Assembly: GCA_046484975.1 (NCBI GenBank)
Contig: JAWOHX010000123.1
Span: 1-7,547, forward strand
Length of the DNA: 7,547 nt
From: JAWOHX01 sp046484975
Lineage (GTDB): Bacteria > Bacillota > Clostridia > DUPQ01
Direction: 5' to 3'
The translations under genes and the position numbers were made by a program. Below are positions 1 through 6,127 of the stretch, in pieces; within the stretch, counting starts at the first letter, position 1, and each line of letters starts with the position of its first letter. The notes beneath the pieces were generated by a model. That model searched no databases. It saw nothing but the letters and a program-made list of their open reading frames with translations, and had not been told where the DNA came from.

Positions 1-2274
1 CAGAATGCATATATTGGCTGGTTGATGGATGCCACCGCCGCTGTCTCCGTGATGCTGGAGGACACCAGTCCCAGACAGGCTGGCAGGCTGGCCTCCACCA
101 GCATGACACTTTACAACAGGCGGATCCGAAACAATCTGAAGAAACTCCTGATTGAATACGAGGCGGGCGCAATCCTGTACTCCCGCATCCGTTCCGCGGA
201 CTATTATGCCTCCGGGCATTTCCTGCGCGAGACGATTGCGACACTGGAGGCCGTTCGGAAGAAAACCCCCGACAAGGCCACCACTCCTGAAAAGCTTGCT
301 GCCATGCAGGAGGAGGCAAACGAGCTGGAAGCCGTCTTCTTTGAGGTTTTGGGAATGGACCGGGTTCCCGCCATGCTGAAGGAGATTCCAGAATCGCAGT
401 CTGCATCAAGGTCCACAGGAATGGTGTCAGCCTTGACCACCGGTGACCGGGTGGAATACATGGAGGTCCGCCTGCCCGGGGGGAAGCCTGTGAGGTTCCA
501 GATTTTCAACTGGGACATTGTCGACCATTTTCTGTTCATAGGCCGGGTCATGCAGAACGACACCAGCTGGCTGGAGGAGGAAGTGGAGAATCTGACTCAG
601 CAGATTGAACGCACCCTGCAGGCATACCGGAAAGACGATGAAGCCATGGATGCCAACATCGAGGATGGCAGTCCGCCGGCTGTGGAGCTTTCCGAGGATG
701 CGGTCCAGATGGCTGTGGCGAATAAAAAACCCGCGAAGCCAAGTTTCTTCGTCACCACGATGGTCAGCATGGCACAGTACACCATCAGGAGCATACAGGA
801 AGGTGTGGATGCCCAGTATGAGCAGATCATCCGGTTCCTGACCAGCCAGTTGCTGCAGCACGGTGGAAGGATGAGCCCGGAGCAGCAGGCCAATGTCCGG
901 GACCTCATCACCAATGAGCTTGATTTCCTCCTTGGGGGGAGCCTGGTGGATTTCGTGGATGTCATCACGAACACCAGTGCCGATTCTCTGATCGACACCT
1001 TCCAGACATGGAGGGACAACAGCGCCAACTGGCAGTCCCTCCAGTTTGACCGAAGCGACCTGATTGCCCTGCTCGAAGCGTATGACATCAAGGTGGCCGA
1101 CCCATGGGCTTTCCGCATCGTCGCTTCCTATGAAGCCTTGAAGAACCTCAGCCCTGCTGATGGAAATGACCAAATCATGCTCCTGGTGTATGGCTGGAGA
1201 GACCCTCTGGATTATACAGGCCTTCGGAAGGAAGAGAAACGGGACACCGCAGGGAATCTGACTTATCTTGCATATTATGACAAGGACAATGCACTGACGG
1301 GCTGGCGGATGTCCGCCTTGGGCACATCGGTGGAATACACCTATTTCATCCCTGGGGAAAAGGACAAGGAAATCAGGATCATCCGCACGGGGACGGAATC
1401 GGACAGCCTGTTCTCCCATGTATCCACCAAGGACCCGGTTGAAAACCGGACCACTTCCCTGGCCATGGACCTGTCAAAGGACCCTCCCCGGTTGAGGAGC
1501 ATAACCGGAATGAAGGACGGACAATACGATGGTCTGATGATGGGTGTGGACGGCCAACGGGTCGGGGTCGTGACCTATGACATGGGAAAACGGCTGGAGG
1601 CGTATATCTATAAGAATGACATCCTGGTCGAGGAAACCCAGAACAGCTATGTGGGGGAAAACGTCTTCAGCAAGATCCGGATATATTATGACAACGGAGA
1701 AATCCGCCACATCAAGTCCCATAGGAACGGAAAAGAGGACGGGCCGCAATATTCCTATTGGGATAATGGAAACCTGATGCTGTACACAGAGCAAGCGGAG
1801 GGTGTCTACCATGGGAAGGTGGAGCATTACTATGAGAGCGGTATCCTGAGTGAGTTCATCACCTATGAGAACGGCACCAAGACAGGCCCCACCGGAGCCA
1901 ACTACAACAACGAGGACGAGGATATGCAGACGAAATTCCTCGGGGAATACCTGGACAACAAAAAACACGGGGTCTGGATCAGCTTCACACCGGAGGGCAG
2001 GCCCGAGACCGAGGCTGGCTACAAGGAAGGGGTTCTCCACGGTGACTACCGATCGTATGCCACCGGTACCGATGCCTATTACCAGACCATCCATTCCTTC
2101 GGCCAGTATGAGGATGGCAAAAAGGTCGGCATCTGGCTAATCGGGCACAACAACGAAGGGTACGTGGAGCGGTCATACTATGAAGACGGTATCCGCATAT
2201 GGCATGAATCAGGGAACACCCGCACATATTACAAACCGGACGGGTTGGTTGACCGCAGGGAAAAAATCAACTGA
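1..2274 (+). CDS. Large protein of unknown function with C-terminal YwqK/MORN-type repeats (5'-partial)
   Basis: The reading frame is open from the first base, so the true start lies left of the window. A TTG at 22 has no ribosome site before it and is probably internal; residues here are counted from it (750 to the stop). Residues about 1-490 match no family I recognise. They are mostly charged and helical, with two likely coiled-coil stretches (about 80-105 and 180-215) and no membrane segment. From about 494, and clearly from 554 to 745, the protein is built of degenerate repeats of roughly 24 residues, with a tyrosine pair or YW, an acidic residue and then NG, SG or DG (YYDNG, YWDNG, YYESG, YYEDG), alternating with NGK/HG turns. 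This is the MORN_2/YwqK-antitoxin pattern. Such repeats form beta-hairpin ladders and are often annotated as toxin-antitoxin YwqK proteins, but that label does not establish a function here. There is no toxin gene next to it. The coding call is secure; the function is unknown. Confidence 0.85.
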   Translation, partial: QNAYIGWLMDATAAVSVMLEDTSPRQAGRLASTSMTLYNRRIRNNLKKLLIEYEAGAILYSRIRSADYYASGHFLRETIATLEAVRKKTPDKATTPEKLAAMQEEANELEAVFFEVLGMDRVPAMLKEIPESQSASRSTGMVSALTTGDRVEYMEVRLPGGKPVRFQIFNWDIVDHFLFIGRVMQNDTSWLEEEVENLTQQIERTLQAYRKDDEAMDANIEDGSPPAVELSEDAVQMAVANKKPAKPSFFVTTMVSMAQYTIRSIQEGVDAQYEQIIRFLTSQLLQHGGRMSPEQQANVRDLITNELDFLLGGSLVDFVDVITNTSADSLIDTFQTWRDNSANWQSLQFDRSDLIALLEAYDIKVADPWAFRIVASYEALKNLSPADGNDQIMLLVYGWRDPLDYTGLRKEEKRDTAGNLTYLAYYDKDNALTGWRMSALGTSVEYTYFIPGEKDKEIRIIRTGTESDSLFSHVSTKDPVENRTTSLAMDLSKDPPRLRSITGMKDGQYDGLMMGVDGQRVGVVTYDMGKRLEAYIYKNDILVEETQNSYVGENVFSKIRIYYDNGEIRHIKSHRNGKEDGPQYSYWDNGNLMLYTEQAEGVYHGKVEHYYESGILSEFITYENGTKTGPTGANYNNEDEDMQTKFLGEYLDNKKHGVWISFTPEGRPETEAGYKEGVLHGDYRSYATGTDAYYQTIHSFGQYEDGKKVGIWLIGHNNEGYVERSYYEDGIRIWHESGNTRTYYKPDGLVDRREKIN

Positions 2275-2299
2275 CCCCTTGCCCGGCAATCCAGGACCC

Positions 2300-2328
2300 T
2301 TGCTGATTGACTACAGCTGGGTTAGAAT
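2300..2328 (+). promoter_or_regulatory. Possible sigma-70-type promoter for the M32 carboxypeptidase gene
   Basis: In the 93-base gap after the repeat protein, a weak -35 (TTGCTG, 2300-2305) stands 17 bases before a good -10 (TAGAAT, 2323-2328). The TAGAATG heptamer occurs again at 2335-2341, giving a second -10 candidate without a well-spaced -35. No terminator hairpin is visible between the two genes, so readthrough from the upstream gene is also possible. Confidence 0.35.
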
Positions 2329-2354
2329 GGAATATAGAATGACAGACGGGGAAC

Positions 2355-2360
2355 AAGGAG
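2355..2360 (+). promoter_or_regulatory. Ribosome binding site of the M32 carboxypeptidase gene
   Basis: AAGGAG lies 7 bases before the ATG at 2368. It is a near-consensus Shine-Dalgarno site and fixes the start codon of the carboxypeptidase. Confidence 0.8.
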
Positions 2361-2367
2361 AAAGAAA

Positions 2368-3885
2368 ATGACAGATTCAACAAACCTACAGAAAGCCCTG
2401 GCGCGTTTTCAGGAAGCGCAAAGCAAACTGCTTGCGTTGCAATACGCCTCAGCCATGCTTTTCTGGGATGCCACAACCGGCGCTCCCAAAAGCGGTGCCG
2501 ATGCCAGAAGCCGGGCCATTGGAACCCTCAGCGGGTTTTCCTATGGTCTCCTCGTCAATGACCAGGTCAGGCAGGACCTAGTGACCCTTGAGCAAGAAAC
2601 GGATTCACTGGATGAACAAACCCGGGTCATGGTTAGAAAAGCACGGAAAGAATTCGACAAGCTGACAAAAATCCCGATGGACGAATTCCAACGTTACCAT
2701 GCACTGGTCTCCAAGGCCTCCATGGTCTGGGAGGAAGCAAAGGAAAAGTCGGATTTCAATTTGTTCAAGCCCTATCTGAACCAGATTGTGGATACCCTGC
2801 GGAAATTCGCCGGCTATCGGGGTTATGAAGGCCATCCCTACAACCTGTTCATCGACGACTTCGAAGAGGGGATGGACATCAGACAGCTGGATGCTTTCTT
2901 CAGTGAACTGCGTACACGCCTTGTCCCTCTGATTAAAACCATCTCTGAAAAAAAGAAGTCCATTGACGATTCTTTTCTGAAAAAATCCTACCCGGTCACC
3001 CTGCAGGAACAGCTCAGCAGGGACCTGCTCAGACAACTGGGGTATGACCTGGAAAGGGGTTGGTTCAAGGAAAGCGTACATCCCTTCACCATGGGTGTCG
3101 ACATCGACGATGTCCGTCTGACCACCCACTACTACGAATGCAATCCCGTCTCTTCCCTTCTGAGCACGGCCCATGAAGGAGGCCATGCCATCTATGAGCA
3201 AAATGTGGGGAGACATCTGCAGGGAACCATCCTGGCCACAGGGACATCCAACGGCATCCACGAATCCCAATCCAGGATTTATGAGAACAACTTTGTCAGA
3301 AGCGAGGCTTTTCTGGGGCACCTGTTCCCAAAGCTTCAGACAATCTTCAAGGAACAGCTGGAGAATGTCCCCTTCCGGGATTTCTACGAGGCAATGAACA
3401 TCGTGGAACCTTCCCTGATCCGTATCGAGGCGGACGAGTTGACCTATTCCCTTCACATCATGCTACGCTATGAGCTCGAACTCGGACTCATCGACGGAAG
3501 CATCCAGGTGGATGATCTGCCCCGGGTATGGAATGAGAAGATGCAGGCATATCTTGGCATCACCCCGGAGAGCGACGCCCGGGGTGTTCTCCAGGATGTC
3601 CATTGGTCCGACGGCCTTTTTGGCTATTTCCCGACTTACGCCCTTGGGAGCGCCTATGCCGCACAGTTGGCCCATTTCATGTCCAAGGAAATTGATTTGG
3701 AGGATTGCCTCTCCAGGGGAGACTTCAAGCCCCTGACCCAGTGGCTGAATGAAAATGTCCATGTGCACGGGTCATTGAAGAAACCAACAGAGCTGATTGA
3801 AATGATCACCGGGGAACCGTTGAACCCGAACTATTACTGCGATTACCTGGAAAAGAAATATTCCGCCATCTACGGACTGGCCTGA
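2368..3885 (+). CDS. M32-family metallocarboxypeptidase (thermostable carboxypeptidase 1 type)
   Basis: Zinc-dependent carboxypeptidase that removes C-terminal amino acids from peptides, with broad specificity; probably cytoplasmic, since no signal peptide is visible. The 505-residue length is the normal family length. All M32 signatures are present and in order: the HEGGH zinc motif (HEXXH) at residues 269-273, HESQSR at 298-303 whose E299 is the expected third zinc ligand, IRIEADELTY at 351-360, and DVHWSDGLFGYFPTY at 410-424. The N-terminal part is helical and contains the family-typical FWD near residue 33. The start is supported by the AAGGAG site. The gene ends with TGA followed at once by an in-frame TAA and then a strong hairpin, so it is probably transcribed alone or with the gene upstream. 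The role inferred is peptide turnover or use of peptides as nutrients. No key residue is missing. The family call is very secure; the physiological substrate is not known. Confidence 0.97.
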   Translation: MTDSTNLQKALARFQEAQSKLLALQYASAMLFWDATTGAPKSGADARSRAIGTLSGFSYGLLVNDQVRQDLVTLEQETDSLDEQTRVMVRKARKEFDKLTKIPMDEFQRYHALVSKASMVWEEAKEKSDFNLFKPYLNQIVDTLRKFAGYRGYEGHPYNLFIDDFEEGMDIRQLDAFFSELRTRLVPLIKTISEKKKSIDDSFLKKSYPVTLQEQLSRDLLRQLGYDLERGWFKESVHPFTMGVDIDDVRLTTHYYECNPVSSLLSTAHEGGHAIYEQNVGRHLQGTILATGTSNGIHESQSRIYENNFVRSEAFLGHLFPKLQTIFKEQLENVPFRDFYEAMNIVEPSLIRIEADELTYSLHIMLRYELELGLIDGSIQVDDLPRVWNEKMQAYLGITPESDARGVLQDVHWSDGLFGYFPTYALGSAYAAQLAHFMSKEIDLEDCLSRGDFKPLTQWLNENVHVHGSLKKPTELIEMITGEPLNPNYYCDYLEKKYSAIYGLA

Positions 3886-3901
3886 TAAAAAACCGTTCCG
3901 G

Positions 3902-3931
3902 CCTGGAAGGGGCAACACGACCCCTTCCAGG
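3902..3931 (+). terminator. Strong hairpin after the carboxypeptidase gene, probable terminator
   Basis: A perfect 11-bp inverted repeat (CCTGGAAGGGG and CCCCTTCCAGG) encloses the 8-base loop CAACACGA and begins 17 bases after the stop codon. The bases that follow (TTATATCC) are only partly T-rich, so this is not a textbook intrinsic terminator. It could be a weak terminator or an RNA 3'-end protecting stem. On the other strand, a run of Ts lies some bases beyond the stem. Confidence 0.7.
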
Positions 3932-3995
3932 TTATATCCATATCCCTTCGCCATTCTTTTCCCATCATGTATTGATATATTCATGCCTGCATCTG

Positions 3996-4004
3996 TGGTA
4001 AAAT
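3996..4004 (+). promoter_or_regulatory. Possible extended -10 promoter for the transporter-phosphodiesterase unit
   Basis: TGGTAAAAT reads as an extended -10 (TGn followed by TAAAAT, five of six matches to TATAAT), about 40 bases before the transporter start. A TTGATA at 3972-3977 resembles a -35 but stands 21 bases away, which is too far for normal spacing. An imperfect 18-base palindrome at 3967-3984 covers this -35-like site. The region from 3932 to 4045 is the only AT-rich gap in front of the two-gene unit, which supports a promoter here. Confidence 0.4.
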
Positions 4005-4034
4005 AATAGGGACAGACCAGCATCATCAATATAT

Positions 4035-4039
4035 GGGGG
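4035..4039 (+). promoter_or_regulatory. Non-canonical ribosome binding site of the transporter gene
   Basis: GGGGG lies 6 bases before the ATG at 4046. It is a purine-only but imperfect Shine-Dalgarno match, weaker than the AAGGAGG of the next gene. Spacing supports the chosen start, and no other in-frame start with a better site is seen upstream. Confidence 0.5.
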
Positions 4040-4045
4040 TACCTT

Positions 4046-5311
4046 ATGAAACTGAATTACAAGCGCACTTTCTTCGTCGGTCTCGCCTTCATGTCCATCA
4101 GCACCTTCTGGGTCATGTATGACAACATCATCCCCTTGATTCTGAAATACACCTTTGAAATCAGCGACACCGTGGCCGGAATCGTCATGGCCATGGACAA
4201 TGTCCTGGCTTTGTTTCTGCTTCCGCTATTCGGGATGCTCTCAGACCGGACAAACACCCGTCTTGGAAGAAGAACGCCATACATCCTCTTCGGAACGCTG
4301 GCAGCCACCGCAAGCATGATCTTCATCCCGGTATCCGACAACATCCGCTCCCTGGGGTTGTTCATCGCCGCATTGGGCATCACCCTGCTGGCCATGAGTT
4401 CCTATCGTTCTGCGGCTGTTGCCCTGATGCCTGATGTCACGCCGAAACCCCTTCGCTCCAAGGCCAATGCCATCATCAACCTGATGGGTGCCGTCGGTGG
4501 CATCATTTCCCTGGGACTGATTGCCGTGCTGGTTCCCAAGGAAAACCCTGATTACACCCTCATTTTCATTCTTGTGGCCCTCATCATGCTCCTGACTGTT
4601 CTCGTCCTGGTTTTCACCATCAGGGAGAGAAAACTCATCACCAACATGGACCAGCAGATCGAGGAGGAAAAGACGACCCGTTCTGCGGAAGCCATGCCCC
4701 GTGACGTAAGGATGAGCTTCCGCTTTCTGCTTGCCTCGGTCTTTCTGTGGTTCATGGGATACAACGCCATCACCTCCGCCTTTTCCAAATATGCCCAGGA
4801 ATTCTGGGGCCTGGAAGGCGGTCTCTTCGCCTACAGCCTGATGGTCGCACAGGTGGTCGCCATCATCGCATTCATCCCGGTGGGATTGTTGGCTTCCAGG
4901 ATCGGACGAAGGAAAACCATCCTTGGGGGCATCGTGCTCCTGGCCATCGCCTTCGGCTCTGCCGCTTTTTTCCAAAGTTTCACCACCACTTTGTTTTTCT
5001 TCTTTGCACTGGCCGGGGTCGGCTGGGCTTCCATCAATGTCAACTCGTATCCCATGGTGGTGGAGATGAGCCGTAATGCGGATGTAGGCAAATACACTGG
5101 AATCTATTACACCTTTTCCATGTCTGCGCAGATTGTGACCCCCATCCTGTCCGGAGCCTTCCTGCAATATGTGGGTTACTGGACACTCTTTCCTTACAGC
5201 ACCCTCTTCATCGCCCTGGCATTCGTCACCATGCTGTTTGTCCGTCACGGAGACAACCGTCCGCTGATGCCGAAGGACAAAATCGAAGCGTTCAGCGGCA
5301 TGGACGACTAG
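4046..5311 (+). CDS. MFS transporter, SLC45/glycoside-importer-like
   Basis: Secondary transporter of the inner membrane; 421 residues with about 12 hydrophobic helices (roughly 9-33, 43-65, 77-96, 101-125, 142-163, 170-192, then 224-247, 257-284, 290-309, 314-340, 350-375, 379-400). The two six-helix halves are joined by a charged cytoplasmic loop at 193-222. The MFS motif A is clear in the first half, GMLSDRTNTRLGRR at 63-76, preceded by MDNVLALFLLP. It is repeated in reduced form in the second half as GLLASRIGRRK at 280-290. The TRxGRRxPYI wording and the MDN-LAL stretch match the bacterial branch related to sugar carriers of the SLC45 type, many of which take up sugars by cation symport. 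Substrate and coupling ion cannot be read from the sequence. A phosphodiesterase follows after 15 bases, almost certainly in the same operon, so the substrate may be a phosphodiester product or a polyol. It does not look like GlpT. The family call is secure, the substrate unknown. Confidence 0.92.
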   Translation: MKLNYKRTFFVGLAFMSISTFWVMYDNIIPLILKYTFEISDTVAGIVMAMDNVLALFLLPLFGMLSDRTNTRLGRRTPYILFGTLAATASMIFIPVSDNIRSLGLFIAALGITLLAMSSYRSAAVALMPDVTPKPLRSKANAIINLMGAVGGIISLGLIAVLVPKENPDYTLIFILVALIMLLTVLVLVFTIRERKLITNMDQQIEEEKTTRSAEAMPRDVRMSFRFLLASVFLWFMGYNAITSAFSKYAQEFWGLEGGLFAYSLMVAQVVAIIAFIPVGLLASRIGRRKTILGGIVLLAIAFGSAAFFQSFTTTLFFFFALAGVGWASINVNSYPMVVEMSRNADVGKYTGIYYTFSMSAQIVTPILSGAFLQYVGYWTLFPYSTLFIALAFVTMLFVRHGDNRPLMPKDKIEAFSGMDD

Positions 5312-5313
5312 AA

Positions 5314-5320
5314 AAGGAGG
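5314..5320 (+). promoter_or_regulatory. Strong ribosome binding site of the phosphodiesterase gene
   Basis: AAGGAGG stands 6 bases before the ATG at 5327 and fills most of the 15-base gap after the transporter stop. It decides the start and suggests that the second gene is translated efficiently from the shared mRNA. Confidence 0.85.
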
Positions 5321-5326
5321 GAATCC

Positions 5327-6127
5327 ATGGGTTTTTACATTGCATTGCCCGTTCTGCTGCTGGCAGGTCTCTATCTGTTTCTGATTGCACCGGGGAAAAA
5401 GGACATTTCCGAACTGAAGGGATGGCACTACAGCCATCGGGGATTGCATGACCTGGGCAAGGGCATCCCCGAAAACACCCTCCCAGCCTTTGAACAAGCC
5501 ATAGCGAACAATTATGGTATCGAACTGGATGTCCACCTGACGGCAGATGACCAGTTGGTCGTCTTCCATGATGACGACCTGCGGCACGCAGCGGGGATGG
5601 ACATGAACATCCATGATACAGGATATGAAGAAATCAGCCAGCACCCGGTCTATGCATCCCCTTACCACATCCCCCTCTTCTCCCAGGTGCTCTCCCTGGT
5701 TTCTGGCAGGGTCCCTTTGATTGTCGAAATCAAATCCTGCAAAAGATACACAGAACTTTGTGTAAAAGTGTCTGAGATGCTCAAGAATTACCAAGGACCC
5801 CTGTGCATCGAATCCTTCGACCCCAGGATTGTGAAATGGTTCAGGGTAAACCGTCCCGATATCACCCGGGGGCAGCTATCCTCTTCCATGTTCAAAAGCA
5901 ATTTGCATTTCTCCACCAAGGTCATCATGACATTCATGCTGATGAACTTCACTTCAAAACCCCATTTCATCGCCTATATGCATGAAAATGCCGGAAATTT
6001 GAGTTTTCTCCTGTGTCGGAAATTGTTCAAAGCCAATACCGTGGCCTGGACGCTGCGGTCAAAGGAAGAACTGGAAACGGCGAGAGCCATGTTCGATCTG
6101 TTCATATTCGAAGGGTTCATTCCCTAG
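5327..6127 (+). CDS. Membrane-anchored glycerophosphodiester phosphodiesterase (GDPD family)
   Basis: Hydrolyses glycerophosphodiesters (deacylated phospholipid head groups or related compounds) to sn-glycerol 3-phosphate and an alcohol. The 266-residue protein starts with one hydrophobic helix (about 3-22), probably an uncleaved anchor. The catalytic TIM-barrel domain follows: SHRGLHD with catalytic H37 and R38, IPENTLPAF at 47-55, ELDVHLT with metal ligands E66 and D68, VVFHDDDL with the second catalytic histidine H81, and the VEIK strand with E134, another expected metal ligand. AWTL near 240 and a final strand at 257-266 (FIFEGFIP) close the barrel; family members more often have an acidic residue and a proline in that last turn. 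The lysine pair just after the helix might favour a cytoplasmic catalytic domain, but topology is uncertain. It shares an operon with the MFS transporter and overlaps the last 4 bases of the opposite gene. The enzyme family is secure, the exact substrate is not. Confidence 0.95.
   Translation: MGFYIALPVLLLAGLYLFLIAPGKKDISELKGWHYSHRGLHDLGKGIPENTLPAFEQAIANNYGIELDVHLTADDQLVVFHDDDLRHAAGMDMNIHDTGYEEISQHPVYASPYHIPLFSQVLSLVSGRVPLIVEIKSCKRYTELCVKVSEMLKNYQGPLCIESFDPRIVKWFRVNRPDITRGQLSSSMFKSNLHFSTKVIMTFMLMNFTSKPHFIAYMHENAGNLSFLLCRKLFKANTVAWTLRSKEELETARAMFDLFIFEGFIP

Noticed and set aside
22..24. TTG at 22 as the true start of the repeat protein
   Set aside because: The frame is open to base 1 and the bases before the TTG carry no Shine-Dalgarno sequence, so a start outside the window is more likely.
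427..1419. 330-codon open frame on the minus strand inside the repeat-protein gene
   Set aside because: The plus-strand frame is open for over 2.2 kb and continues into recognisable repeats. The antisense translation shows no motif and has no ribosome site that I can see.
1..2274. Toxin-antitoxin module based on the YwqK-type repeats
   Set aside because: No small toxin-like gene lies beside the repeat protein; the next gene is a housekeeping-type carboxypeptidase. The YwqK label alone does not support a toxin-antitoxin system.
2323..2341. Direct repeat TAGAATG, two copies 12 bases apart, as a regulator binding site
   Set aside because: Each copy is a plausible -10 hexamer in a short AT-rich gap. 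Two 7-base copies are too little to argue for a binding site.
2605..3456. 283-codon open frame on the minus strand inside the carboxypeptidase gene
   Set aside because: It is antisense to the region that encodes the M32 zinc site, which fixes the real frame. No independent coding evidence.
4241..5794. 517-codon open frame on the minus strand across the transporter and phosphodiesterase genes
   Set aside because: It lies antisense to two genes with clear family motifs and intact ribosome sites. Its translation is low-complexity (rich in His, Asp, Gln and Gly) and shows no domain. It is a codon-bias shadow.
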